Source of the DNA: Lepiota brunneoincarnata
Taxonomy: Eukaryota > Basidiomycota > Agaricomycetes > Agaricales > Agaricaceae
Reading direction: 5' to 3'
Length of the DNA stretch: 64,000 nt
Assembly: GCA_023014365.1 (NCBI GenBank)
Contig: JAEBUN010000053.1
Location: forward strand, 62,001 to 126,000
Positions 11,701 through 24,378 of this stretch are shown piece after piece (the first letter of the stretch is position 1; every line of letters begins with the position of its first letter). The translations under genes were made by a program, and so were the position numbers. The notes below the pieces were generated by a model, which searched no databases, was not told where the DNA came from, and saw nothing but the letters and a program-made list of their open reading frames with translations.

Positions 11701-13069
11701 ACTCTTGGACTCATGATCAGAACGGATGCTATGTTTGACGTTCAAATCAAGGTAGGCTCATAGAATTTCTGTCCACTATTTATCTCAACCTCCACTCGCA
11801 GCGTCTTCATGAGTATAAGGTATTCATTTGTCGTTTTTTATCGAGGGATGTAATATCAAACACCTAGTAGCGCCAAACTCTCAATATTCTTGGCGTCATC
11901 CACGTAAGTCGACCTAGTGCTACGCAGAGTCACCACTGATGATTCCTGGTTTAGCGCTATCTCACGCTGAAAAACATGACCCCTGCTGAGAGGAAGAAAT
12001 GTAACCGGAAAGTTGTATTCTTCGCTGGAAAAGCTGCTCCTGCTTGTGAGTACCAAGGCTCTCACCAACAACGAAGCTCTTAAGTCTCACGGTTTTCAGA
12101 CTACATCGCTAAACTCGTCAGTGTCCATGATTTGTGAATACTTCTCGTTTCTCATTATATCTCAGACCATACGTCTTATTGTAAACGTCGCCCGCGTCAT
12201 CAACGAGGATCCTGACACGAAAGACTTTTTACAACTCTACTTCCTTCCCGACTACTCCGTATCCCTCGCCGAGATTCTGATCCCCGCTTCTGACATCAGT
12301 CAGCACATCTCGACGGCTGGCACCGAGGCTTCCGGTACTTCGAACATGAAGTTTTGCTTGAATGGTGGACTTCTACTTGGTACTGTTGGTAGGTAACTAT
12401 TTAGGGCTCTCCGGAACTTCCATTCTGAACGCTACACGAGATGGTGCCAATATTGAAATCGCTGAAGAGGTTGGAGAGAACAACGTTTGTAAGTTGATTC
12501 GTACACGTACATATATTCAGTTTACTAATTACTTGCCCAGTCTTCTTCGGTCATTTGACTCCGTGAGTTCTATCGAACCTCCTGCGGCCCTTCGACCTCA
12601 CTTATTTAAACAGTGCTGTGGAAGACCTCCGCCACCAACACACTTACCACCCGGTTCCTATTGAACAGAAATGTCCTGCTCTCGCAAACGTCCTTAACCA
12701 GGTTTCGGCTGGGATGTTCGGTGACGGCGGCGTGTATGAGCCGTACGCTGTATACCCTCTATGACAAACTTCCGTTTGCTGATGACATCCTCAGTCTCCT
12801 TAACACCATTCGCCAAGGGGATTACTACCTCCTCTCTGACGACTTCGATTCCTACATCACCGCCTTGGCGATGGTCGACGAGGCTTACCTTGACAGGAAC
12901 GAGTGGATCAAGAAGTCAATCAAGACAACTGCGAAGGTAAGACTACCAAAGTCGCTGCTATCGTCCTCCAGTTGATCACTCCTGGCAGATGGGCAAATTT
13001 AGTTCCGACCGTGCTATTCTCGAATACGCGGAGAGCTACTGGAACTTGGAACAAACTCCAGTAGCTTGA
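8725..13069 (+). CDS. GPH1: Glycogen phosphorylase, with about 33 introns
   Basis: Glycogen phosphorylase (GT35, PLP-dependent) releases glucose-1-phosphate from glycogen in the cytosol. The frame starts [20 protein letters not shown] and, spliced, gives family landmarks in order: [174 protein letters not shown], and [20 protein letters not shown] with the PLP-binding Lys. It ends [11 protein letters not shown] and TGA 13067-13069. I count about 33 introns, most of 45-70 bases, including exons of six to eleven codons. No active-site residue looks changed, so it should be functional. Confidence 0.92.
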
Positions 13070-13621
13070 ATACATCCCAAAACATCCAAAGCCCTGCCAA
13101 GAACTGAATCACACACTATGAATCATTATGTCTACGCATTTTATGTTTCGTGTACATACCGATCAATGCGACTTCCGTGTTTTTGACATGGTGCACAACT
13201 TGATGAAAGCAATTTAGTCGTGCAGCGAACTTGGGAATGGGCAGGTACAATGAGAACTGAGAAATACATTAACTGGAAAGAGCTATTTCCGGAGTGAGCG
13301 TATAGAGATCAAGGCAGAGAAATGACTGGGTAAATGGATAGCTGAAAGCATTAAGAGGAAGCCATATATCAGAAATAGACTGGGGAAAGCATATTAAGCA
13401 AGGGTATATGAGTCATCCAGCTATTATGTCGACTGTTGCAGTGGTGTGGCCTGGATTTGTAGAAACGCGGGAAATGGCTATAGTTGCGAGGCCCTGGCAT
13501 GTGGTAGAACTCGCGTTCCCGAATGATGCACATATATGGGATAGATAGGGGCCTTGTGTCGATCTTTTCAGTCATCTCTAGCAATCGCGGACGCGGTTTC
13601 GGGGGAATCAGAAGGAATGTC
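13070..13621. terminator. Convergent intergenic region
   Basis: About 0.55 kb between two convergent genes (phosphorylase on plus, Msb1-like on minus). It must hold both polyadenylation regions. No coding frame of note. Confidence 0.5.
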
Positions 13622-16600
13622 TTAGGTAGCTTCGGCTTCGGAGGGACGGTCTGGGAAGATATGTTAGTTAAAGTTGCAGGAAGGGAGGTGGGTTGTACCT
13701 AGAGTTGTATTCAGTTCTGGATCGGGGTTCTCGGCTGGAATAATTATATTTGTGTTATTATTATTTGGGAATGACGGGAAAAATGCCTACCTTGAGGGGT
13801 AGGTGTATCAGCCAACGTCGTTGATTCGTCCTCAACGCTCAATGGCTCCTGGGATGTGGCGGCGGGTATAGAGTCATCACCAAACGTGTCCTTGTCGATA
13901 GCGGTGGCATGATATCCGTTGCCGTTCGCGGTTTCCTGTGTTGGCGCCGGTCTACTCTCATCATCATCAGCGGGAGCCTCGGTGGCGTCCAGAGCGACTT
14001 GGGGGCCCGGGGTGGAGCCTAATGCTGTGACGTTCGTAGGAGGTTGTATGGTCGACTCAGGCTCTGCTGTTGTTGGTGTAGATTCTTCTGCCGTGTCTTC
14101 GACTAGTGGGACTGTTACGTGCTCTGCATCATTTATTGCAGGTGGGGGGGCCTCAACAACGGGAATTGGGTCCTGGGAGACAGTCCCGTTTGCAGTGTCT
14201 TCTTCAACCGATAGAGGTTCGATCCGGGGCGTACTTGAAATGATATTGAGAGAATGCCCAGGCTCAACGGGGACCTCTTCTGTTTGTTTGGCGGTAGGTG
14301 CAGACGACTCTTGAGCAGCACCGGTTTCGTCAACGGCCGGTGTCTCCGCGGGGGTGCCTGCGGACTCGGGCTCGGCATTCTCGACAGGTGGTTCAACTGA
14401 AATTGTTTCTGTCTCCGGGGCAAATGAGGTCGAAGAATCAGCGACATTCTCAGTGGCGCCTCTACTCAGCGGCTCTTCGGCGTGGGAAGGTACTTAAACA
14501 AATATCAGCACGTTTTGCGTTACAGGTTTCATGATACTTACCCTCGACCTCGTCTTCTTGTTCGGGTTCTGCCAACGCAGCTTCAGGAGCGGGTCCAGTG
14601 GGGGGCTCAACAGGGGGTTCAAGTGCAGTGCTTGTATCTGCACCAGCGGCCCCTACGGGAGGCGGTTCAGCCTCTGCGGGCTCTTCGTCAGCGAATGCAA
14701 CTGATTCAACATTCGGGGCCTCTTCTGCAGTGTCAACGGGGTCCTGGTCGCCAGAGGCGGGCATTTCCTCTTCGACAGATACAGCTGGTGCTTCTTCGGC
14801 GAGGGTAGTAGATTGGTCCACCGCAGGCTCTTCAGCGCCTTGTTCCTCAGCGAGGGGTTCAATTGTTTCGACAGCAAGCGTTGGAGCTACATCGACCGCT
14901 GGTTCTTCCACAGTAGGTTCCTCAGTAAGAGGCCGCCTCTCGACGACAGGGGTTCCAGATATCGGCTCTTGGGCGCTAGTGGGCGCTACTGAAGAACCTT
15001 CAATATTCGATTCTTCAATGGCTACCGCACCAGTACCTGAGTCCTCGATCACGGGCTCGTCAGCCAATTCCTCCGTAACAGTGGGCTCTACAACCGCAGA
15101 CGGCTCGGTAACTGTTTCCTCGACGGGTTCAGCACCCGGTTCCTCGACGGCGGGTGGCTCAGTATCTAGTTCTTCGACAGCAGACACCTGAGCGATGGGT
15201 TCCTCCATGCTAGGCTCCTCGGGAATAGGCTCTTCAACAGGGGGTTCGACGATAAGATGCTCATCAGGAGCGGTACTGGTCGTGTCAACGGTGGGCACTG
15301 AGGGTTGCTCAGGTGCAATTGCAAGGTCCGCAGCAACTATAGGCTCTGCAGCGGCATGAGGTTCCTCCGGCTCGACGGGCTCCTCAACTGTTGGAGCTAC
15401 AGTAACATTCTCGATAACTACCGGTGTAGGTTGTTCAGGTCCTTCAGGTGCCAACGCTGGGGCGATGGCCGGCTCTTGTTCCTGCACTACTTGCCCTACT
15501 TCCTCTGGTGCGGCAGCAACAGCTTGGGTTGGTTCGGCCGTCTCAAGAACGTCCCCACCAGGAGCAAGAGCGGCACCAGTGATGATGGGTTCACTTTCCC
15601 TCCCCTTAGCTGCGGCGACAGCGACAGATTCGCCGGCATTTACCCCAACGGGCTCCGTCTCCTCAACTCCTTTTGTGGGATCCTTAACCAACTCTTTCGG
15701 AACATCCGCAGACTTGCGTGGGACATCAGCAGACTTTCTACCAACGTCAGCAGACTTCCTAGACACATCTGCCGATGCTCTGGGTTTAGGAGATGGGATC
15801 CTAAGCTTGACAGTCGTGCTCGGTTTCTTGTCCTCCTCCTCCTTCAACACCTCGCCAAGCTCGCTGACTTTGGCCTGGGGGGGGAACTTTTTCCGACCTT
15901 TGCCCGTCGTAGCAGAAATTTTGTCAACCGAGGGGCTCAAGCGACCTCTACTCGAAGAGGTGAAAAATCCAAAGAAGCGCTTTTCGGATTTGCTGGATTT
16001 AGGTGAGGATGGGCGGAGCTTCTCGGAGGTAGTGACCTGAGCATTCTCCACTTCGACCGGAGCAGGAGGTTGTGGTTTAGGAACAAAGGCCTGCTCGATG
16101 ATCAGGTATTCAACACTTTTCTCGCCGACTTTGAGATCAAGAACAGATGATTTAAGTTTGCAAAGAACAAATGTAGGCCAGTTGGATGAGATGGGATCGA
16201 GCAAGGCATCAGTCCAGAACTCGACGAATGCTTCGTCAAGCCGGACCAACGAGGTAGGAATGGACTTGGAAACTAGCTTCGGTGGCTCGGGTTTGGGTTT
16301 CGGGAGGGCCTCGATGACGGCGGCACGAGGTGCATCAAGTGATTTGCGGCTGGGGTTAGCACTGGGCGAACGGGAGGCCCTGGCGCGTCTACTCGGTTTG
16401 CGCGACGGTGGGTTTGTCTTCTCTACGTCTTGTCCAAAGAGGGTAGAGGCGAGAGGAGCGACGGAAGGAGATAATCCAGAGAAACCGGCCGAGGAAAATT
16501 GGACCCAGTCAGTGTCAATCGGAGAAGTAGGGGAGGACGGGAGCGGGGAGGGATCAGTAGCGGGTTTCATATGACCGTTTGAAGTGCCATTGAGAGGTTT

Positions 16601-18206
16601 GGCTCTCTCTGCTGGCGTAGATGATTGTCTTCGAGAGGTCGACATTTCCTGAGGGGCTTCAGTGACGCTGAAGGTTGGAGATGTGGCTTCCTTTAGCAGA
16701 TGATCTCCTGGGATGAGCGTCAGGTAGCGAACAGTCTCGTCGGTGAAGACATGGCTAAGAGCTGGATGGTCTCCTTGAGAAATTTCGTGCTCCTCAGCGC
16801 TGGCCTTCCTAATCTTCTCCCACATCTCGGCGCAATCAGCCTTGTCACTTGTAGTCTCCGAACCGAAAGCATCCCTGATAAGCTGAAGGGGGTGACGCTT
16901 AATCCTGTCATCAGGGGAGGAAACTTCCGATTCGACTCGAACAAAAAGCGCGTCGTGTTGGCGGGTAGAGAGGCGAGGGTGTAGGAAAACATCATCTTCA
17001 GCTGTTGCACCTTTGGAATAGGGATACTGAGCTACAAGTTCAAGTAATCGTGTTGGCATCCTGATTCCAAGTGCTTCATCCCTGCACATTTGTTCGGTGA
17101 GTTGCTATTTGATCACAGACTTTGCACATGACCTCACCTGATTCTAGACAGGAAAAGGTGCCCCAGCATGCGCCCAGCCTGCTCCCAACGAGCGTAGAAC
17201 TTGGACCAATCATCACCATCCTCAACGCGTTGTGTTGACAATAGCCAGAGTCCGAATGCTCTTGTGAGTTTACTACCGGAAGTACTGTTCTTTTCGGCAT
17301 GCGCAGCGAGGGAGGAGAATAGCTCGAGGGTAGCGTTTAAAAGTTCCAAGTGTGATGCCGGCACCAACACGCCGAGCTTTTCAGAGTAGGCTTTAGGAGG
17401 GTACTCGGAATTGCGTTCGGCTTCGGAGAAAGCCTTATACCAAGAGTCCTCCTTCCCAAAGGAATTTCCGGAAAGCTCTAGATGCCGAAGTCCCCAGCGC
17501 AACACCGCAGCAACGTCATGAGGTGAGCGGGTATAGGTGACCTCGGTCTCGAACACGGAGGTAGATGACGAGGGGGTGGGTGAGAGTGTAGCAACCGGTG
17601 ATTTGGTGTTCAAAGAATGTATGAATAACGAGATGAGCCTGCGTTGGACGTCGGGGGAAGCAGAATACCAATGAGGGCGCATAAGTCCGAGGGTTTCGAG
17701 TCCTGCGGACGGTCAACGGATACACGTAAAATATGGGTAATGAACGTACCCCTGGTGGTTATAGCTTGTGAACAGATGCGGACCAAGATAAGGGCTTCCA
17801 AAGGATTCAGCCTCCTGTCACCAATAGCAACATCAGTCAAGATTTGAGCATCGGGATCAGCTTCAAATACGACACCCAAAGCGCGAGCTTGAGCGTCGTC
17901 CTTCGGGACTGGAAGAACAAGAGAAAGCTGTGGGAGATCATCCTTTTTGTGAGGCGAGCTTGGAGAAGAGGGCGCCGATTTGACTCTGAACAATCCGAAG
18001 GGACGTTCTTTATCTTTCTCCTTTTCCTTCCTGTTGCCTTTGCCATTTGCGGTCTCCAGGAAGTCGGCAACGCTGGGGGAGACTATGGGGGATACAGCCT
18101 CGAACTTCCCATCTAGGAGAGAGCCATCCGACACACGCCCTTTGGACTGAGGGAAGTTCTTATCGTCCTTCTTTCGACCGAAGACCTTGGACAAAAACGA
18201 GGGCAT
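13622..18206 (-). CDS. Msb1/Mug8-domain protein (morphogenesis/polarity)
   Basis: ATG at 18206 (minus) gives MPSFLSKVFGRKKDDKNFPQ, then GRVSDGSLLDGKFEAVSPIV, the N-terminal signature of basidiomycete Msb1/Mug8-domain proteins (PF08101). Yeast Msb1 acts in Cdc42/Rho1-dependent bud growth; Mug8 is the fission-yeast relative. Exons continue LETLGLMRPHWYSASPDVQR, GRMLGHLFLSRIR and DEALGIRMPTRLLELVAQYP, including RDAFGS and VRYLTLIPGDHL. The C-terminal part, about two thirds of the protein, is low-complexity: Ser/Pro/Arg-rich, then long Glu/Pro/Val/Ala repeats (EEP, VEEP), probably disordered. Introns near 14,493-14,541 and two more near 13.7 kb lead to the last exon (RPSEAEAT) and a stop at 13,622-13,624. 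Large plus-strand frames here are shadows of the repeats. A decayed piece of this gene lies at 54.6-54.8 kb. Confidence 0.8.
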
Positions 18207-19278
18207 GGCGTGGCTTTCCTGGATTAGAATAAGTGAAACCACGTATTAAACGTGCCTGTAGATCATTAAAGCCTATTCAGCACTTACCTAGGTCGTTATG
18301 AGGTAGGAAACGTGGTCGTACGCAGCCAGAACGGCGGCAGGATGGTGTTGGAGGGACGGATTCTCACAGGGCTCGAGGCCCGGTAACGTGCCACGTGCAT
18401 GTATTTATTTGCGTGAATTACTTTCCCGTGGGCTTGTATATTTCTCCTGACTCTTCGGAATTCTTCTGAATTCTATAAACACAAGCAGCAACTTGCCAGG
18501 CTTTCTTTTAATCTGGTATATATTCGGACTTGTGATATTTCTTCGTCTTTGGCAAAAGTCAGCTCATATCCAGGCAGCACAGCCACCTCTGCCTCACCTC
18601 CGCCGCGTGTTGGTTCCCCTTCCGGACCGCAAACTTATATGTACTTTTGCCGCGCTGGATCCTCTCTATCTCGAAGGCCGAGGCTGAAGACGCGTTCCCA
18701 GTCAAGGATTTGGCTCACTCCTTTGACGGCCCTTTTGCGCGACGTTGGGCGCTTTTCTCGACGCCACCCCTTGGATGTGGACAGCCACATGCTTCAAGCA
18801 ATCTCCGTCGATCGGATGGCGCCACCAACACTCTATTCAAGGATTCACAAGCCGACAACAGACCCCCCCGCACCCCCTGCCGCTGTGTACAAGTTTGATA
18901 TCACGATCCTCCATTGGCCATCATGATTTCTCCTTTGCCGACTCGCCTAAGGAAGATTCCACCCGCTTAGACCTAAGGATCACGATCTTACGACCAAACT
19001 AGGCACCAAAAATACATTGGAATGACTGAACAGCATCAAATAACAAAAATCGAAGTGCTTCATTGCCTCAAATGTACCTGTTTCTCTCATGATGCGGTGT
19101 GTACAGTTCTTTGTACCCAAAAATACCCGAAAAATTGGAGCATTAGCCGAGGCCCGAACGTTTAGAAAAGGTCAAGGAACACAAAGAGCCATATGTCAAA
19201 GTATCATATATTGATTCTGAAAACCATCCTTCTCCGTGCCTCTCGCTCTCGTTAGCTACCATACATGACCATTTGGTA
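18207..19278. promoter_or_regulatory. Divergent intergenic region
   Basis: About 1.07 kb between the start of the Msb1-like gene (minus) and the start of the cupredoxin-like gene (plus), so it holds two divergent promoters. It includes a Pro/Ser-rich open frame of 125 codons (18549-18926) with no recognisable family; I treat this as chance. Confidence 0.45.
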
Positions 19279-20819
19279 ATGCTGCCCGCCATGCTCCTCC
19301 CACTCCTTCTCCTCCAGGTCCTCCAACTAGTCCATTCTCAAACCGTGATCAATGTATGTCCTCCCACCCACGGTCTTTGTACTCACCTTCACGCTCATAG
19401 CTGGATAGGTCACCGTAGGTGTATCAGGGAGTTTCTTCGACCCCAGAACAGTTTCAGCCGCAGCGGGCGACACTGTCAATTTCATTTTCGGCGGAGAGTA
19501 CGTCTTCAAGCTATCTGCCTCCCATGTCATCCTAACCCCAGTCCTAGCTTCCACGATGTTACACAGAGCACATTTCAGGAACCGTGCACTCCTCTTCCGG
19601 GAGGGTTCAGCAGTGGCCTCTTTGGACGGGGAGCCAACTTCGATGGTAACTTGACGATGTGGAGCTTGACCATAACCAATGCCAGTGCCCGTAAGCATAC
19701 CATGACTCCAGACCTCCCCCTCCCACCCACCCACCCACAAACCCCTTTCTAGCCATATGGTATTTCTGTGCAGCAACTAGACCGAGTTCACACTGCGTTA
19801 CCTCCGGAATGGTCGGGTAAGATAATGGCTGCTGCTAACACGCATTCTTACTGAGAACGCCTCACCAGAGCTATCAATCCACCCTCCCAAGCTATGTATA
19901 ACCAGTTCGTGTCGGCCGCGCAACACGTCGCCAGCACACCCGCAGTAAGAATGTCTCCTAGTTAATTACCGAGCCTTTTGTGACTTTAGCGACGTAGTTC
20001 TTTCCTACACTCATCCTGACGGGAAGTGGAGCGGTGGCAGCTTCTCCAGTCATTATCGAAACAGCGTCTCCGGCTACCCTTACAATCTCTTCCCCTTCCA
20101 GTACATCCACAAACAGTGCTAGCAGTACTCCTAGTGTCTCACCGTCCGGGTCTGGTTCTTCGAACCATGGGGCTGTCATTGGGGGTTCCGTGGCCGCCGC
20201 TGTAGTTGGCGTCCTCCTCCTTCTGCTCGGAGGGTATTTCTGCTACCGCAGGAGAAGACAACGCCGAATATCCCAAAACTCCTCATTCTTCTCATATAAC
20301 CCACACCCTAGCCAACATCACCAGCAATCCACGAGCAATACAGTCACCAGTGGAAGGTCGGCCTTCAACAGTGCTGCCAACAGCCCGAACTACATCACCG
20401 CCTTTGACATCGAACGGGAGTCGAACGTCATGATGCAAAAGCAACCTCTTCTGCCCATGACAAGTCCCGCAGTGGCCGAACATCCGAACGCCCTGGCGCC
20501 ACAGCGCTACAACGGCGGTAATACATACCACGTCGGAGCTCCCGGTCCCTCACTTTCCGGTCAAAGTTCAGGATCTTTTTTTAACACCCCATCATCAATC
20601 AATCGACAGATTTCCTTCAATCCCATGGCCACACCCTCATCAACACCCACGCACGTACCACCTGATAATTCATCCACTACAAATGACTCTGGAATCGGAG
20701 TTGACATACACACACTCGCAAAGGAGGTTGTCGCCGTTCTGCGGCAGGAAAAGATGGTAAATGAAGCTGCATCACCTGCATCATCCGCGCCCCCGAGATA
20801 TTACACCGTCACTGAGTAA
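19279..20819 (+). CDS. Secreted cupredoxin-like single-pass membrane protein
   Basis: The start MLPAMLLPLLLLQVLQLVHS is a clear signal peptide. Spliced exons give VTVGVSGSFFDPRTVSAAAG, DFHDVTQSTFQEPCTPLPGG, FSSG, MWSLTITNASAPIWYFCAAT, RPSSHCVTSGMVGAINPPSQ. This is the cupredoxin-like layout of fungal extracellular serine-rich proteins, with His (FHD), Cys (YFC), His (SHC) and Met (SGM) in the order of type-1 copper ligands. Then come a Ser/Thr stalk, the membrane segment GAVIGGSVAAAVVGVLLLLL and a cytoplasmic RRRRQRR stop-transfer and Ser/Asn/Pro-rich tail ending YYTVTE (TAA 20817-20819). The join between about 19,950 and 20,034 cannot be made in phase with a canonical intron. This may be an unusual splice, a small indel or an assembly error. 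A cell-surface role is inferred; ligand and partner are unknown. Confidence 0.68.
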
Positions 20820-23815
20820 ATGATCATGGGACTTGGCCGGCCGATTTTTTTTTTTGCTTTGCTGCGTGGGTAGGACAGCCGTGAGAGGTACAATATACAT
20901 GGGGTATGGCAAACATCTGGGGGGGTAGGCCCCTTGGAGCACCATGTGGGTAAAGCGGGTGGCTTGAGTGGCGAATATCGTGTATCTGGTTGTTATTTTG
21001 CGCTATGACCCCTATACCAATCTGTTATGCATCTTGTTCTTCTCACTTGCAGTAGCTTTATAGTGATGGTTATACATCAATACCCCCCAGATGTCCTTAG
21101 TCACCCAACTATACACACGCACTCCTTTTTCATTCACGATATTGACGTCCTCTTTTCACAGCTATGATATATTTCGTACCCAGCATCTCACGGATCTCTA
21201 CCAGCATCCTTACACCGCCCTTTGAGCAAGTACGCAGAACCCTCGAATCGGAACAACAGATCACGAGTTGTCAAAGCAGTACACAAACATCCATCGCTGT
21301 CGAATGAAACTGCAGCCCGTCGCTAAACCGGAGCTTGCATCACGAAGAACCTGATGTCGTACGTAGGTCTTATACTCATATCATTCCCGTCTGCCGAGCA
21401 TTAACAGTTTGGTCGTACCTTGCAATCACTATACAGTGGTAGCTCCCGGGTGTATGACTATCCGATGATATCATTCACCGCTATCATTCCGGATGCTAGT
21501 CTTTCTGACAGGGTGACTGCTGCTGAGTTGAACGTTCGACTGGTTTGATATTCGTCATCAACGAAACATTGGTCACGAAAACTGATCTGGTACATAGCCC
21601 ATAGTCGCTTTGCGCAGACCCGCAATCGACAGTCCCGGATCTGGTCCTGTGAGCAATTCGCTATACCTACACCAGTTTTATGTTTATCTGGGGCGGCAGC
21701 TATCCAAGCGCAGGCGTTGATGACATCACATTCTTCTGATGAGGTTTAAACGTTGATGATCGTGATATACATCACACAGCATCACAAGTACCTGGCACCG
21801 CCGATATGTTCTGAGCTCAAGTATCTACACAGAGCCCAGCTTGCCAGCATGTATCCCATGATATTAAACTACCGCTACCATCAGATCGCCCTAACCGTTC
21901 AACAACACAGCACGTACATATATTGAGAGCAATCAAAATATTTGGCCACATATACACGCAGTTCTCAAATCCCTACCATGTCATAGAGGGAAGCCATCAG
22001 AAATTCCCGTGAGATTGGCTCCCCGCCACGTTCTTTGACAAGTTTGGTTTGCAGCAACCATCACTGGTACTGTCACGGTCGTAGAGTGCGGGTTGGAGGG
22101 AAAGAAGCAGTTCTATACCACCTTTCAACTTGGCATGAGAACAAAAAGTCCGAGTCAAGAGCTCCGCATTCTCTGGCGTGTAATTGCTTTCCCGTGAGAA
22201 GCTATCATTTACATGCCACACTTATTTACAGCTCGACCAGTGATGATGTAAAATGGTGGGTATGGTCCTCGGCTGGGGCGTGTTAGCTCGAGGATTGGGA
22301 AGTCCGGCCAAGGTGCTAAGGTCAATTCACTAAAGGACAAGGGGACGAGACAGGCACCGATAGAAGGACAGCTTATGCGCGGGTACCTCTAAGCAAAGGA
22401 TCTTGAGTGATTTTGGGGGTTAGCTTGATTAATTGGCTGTAAATCCCGGGCACTGCGAGGTAAAAATTTACGGTCATGTTGAAATAGGCCGTATCGTCAT
22501 CATAATAAGTAAGGGATCGAGTTTGCCCCCCTGCCTTCCCGCTCTCTTCTTCTCCCTCCCCGTTGGAGATCTTTCCTCCTAGTGATGTATCCCCAAACAA
22601 CCTTAGGAGAGGCAGTTTTATACTACTACCTAACTAGCGTAGGGACCAATATCCGAGCCAAAAGCCCAAATTCCCTGGAAAGCTGTTCCTTTCCCGTGGG
22701 ATGCCATGTAGTATTCGTATACTGTACATACTTGTTGTTTATCTTTGAATAGTGGTGATAATGTGAGATAGTGGCCCTCAGCCGGCGGGGCATGTGAAAC
22801 TGGGAATTCAAAAGGCCACCCCAAGTGCTCTGGGCGGTTTTTCCCAAGGACGAAATTAAGGATGAAGATAAAGGACACGAAAGACTGATTCCGAGATGTA
22901 CGGACTACGGTATTGTGGGAAAGTTATTCCCCTGCATTATAATCGCATTTGGATTTTTATCATTACGGTATTTGTTCAACAGGGAGAGTCAGAGTAGTCG
23001 GTCTTGGGCCGGTTTTGATGTCGGTCAAGGATCCGGTCAAGCGTGCTTGACCTTTCCCAAGATCGATGCGTGATCGGATTTCACTCTGACCACCCCTTTG
23101 GATAATTCGGTCAAGCCTTCGATCCTTTGCCCACCACTGTTTGGAATAGGATCTGATATTTTTACTGTTCATGTTTGCTTAGGGAGGATATAACTTTTGT
23201 AGGGACATCCTCTCGGGTACAAAAGGAGGTCACGATTATCTGGGTTACTCTTGTTCACACATTTACGTAGAAACTCGCTCCTTATCTCAAGCACATTCTC
23301 TAGTTTTTACATACTTATCACTCCTTTTAGTCTTGATTTTTGTAGAAACTCGGACTCGTAGAGATATAAAATACGTTCCACAAAGCTAATCGAATATCAC
23401 ATCTTTTACCCCCGAACTCAGCAGCAGCCTTACACCTTATGTTTTGGTCATGACTCACTGACTCCTCCCACCTTCCAATATGTTCCGCTACACAAACGTT
23501 AAAAGCAGGCCAGAGAACTCATGTACTCCTTACAGTATCACAAACTTCAAGCAAAACGAAAGGCGGTACACGAGAAGCGAAATAGACACCGTAATAATGC
23601 GGCAGCTTCGCTTTTTTGGACTCGTTGGCGTGTTACGAGTGGAAGGTTTCACAGGATAAGTTAATGAGGCGGGAGCAGCGTACACTGGATGAGGGAAAGC
23701 TGGCGAGGCAGGGGTGGTCTGCACACAAGTTATGTAATTAAATTATTATTATTTACACCGAGTCCCTAAACAAACGGATCACGGGAATCAATTTACATGA
23801 GAAGCTTAGTATCTT
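20820..23815. other. Gene-poor region with a diverged short repeat
   Basis: About 3 kb without a convincing gene. Two blocks, near 22,180-22,320 and 22,670-22,850, look like diverged direct copies: each has a TTCCCGTG motif, an ATGCCA motif, a GTGATGATGT/GTGATAATGT stretch and a CCTCGGCTGG/CCTCAGCCGG stretch in the same order. Nothing else was recognised. Confidence 0.3.
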
Positions 23816-24378
23816 CTACTGGTCTGTTCTCATTCCCAGCCTGTCTAGTTCCTTTCTGCACAAGCCAAAACATTCGGACACGTATTGACGACTTTGGTGG
23901 CAAGTGTGCTGCCCTTTTAAGAGCAGTACCGGGGCGTTCCGCTGAACAGATCTACAAGACGGATGAATGGAGGGGGGGGGCCGGGTTGCAGTAAAAGAAC
24001 AAGAGCACTTAATCTGTGTAATAAAATTGGCCGTTGCAGGATCAGGAATGATTACTTGAGGCCTCCCACAGTCATGCGGTGTGCGTAAGTCGCGGCAGGA
24101 ACCGCACTCCCACCAGCATCTATTGGTTTTATCTTTCAAGAAGGACCAATACCTGACCTTGGATAGTTTTCCAAGGTGATAGCCTTATATTTTCGAACAT
24201 TGCCACTGTTACTGGGTGTCGTTGGTGAGTATCCAGGATAAACGGGTGAATAGCCAATCTGTTTGATCAAGTCAAAATTCGCTCGCGAATGTCTCTCTAG
24301 TATTTCCACATCGACAAGTAGCTCGACGGGTGATCGACTTGGGTCGTGCAGTGGACAGGCCCCCAGTGGCAGTAGCAT
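23816..24378 (-). CDS. Hypothetical small Cys-containing protein, perhaps a relic
   Basis: An ATG at 24378 (minus) opens an 80-codon frame (MLLPLGACPLHDPSRSPVEL...), followed after a possible short intron by a frame containing RCWWECGSCRDLRTPHDCG. The spaced Cys with Trp resemble small fungal zinc-binding-like proteins, but only in pattern. The join is uncertain and the gene may be decayed or chance. Confidence 0.22.

Noticed and set aside
14598..16040. Long plus-strand frames rich in Ser, Ala, Gly and Thr (for example 14598-15191 and 15465-16040).
   Set aside because: They are antisense shadows of the Glu/Pro/Val repeats of the Msb1-like protein; the minus strand has the family-like protein and consistent introns.
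18549..18926. 125-codon plus-strand frame in the divergent intergenic region.
   Set aside because: Ser/Pro/Arg-rich composition in two overlapping phases and no family resemblance; more likely promoter sequence.
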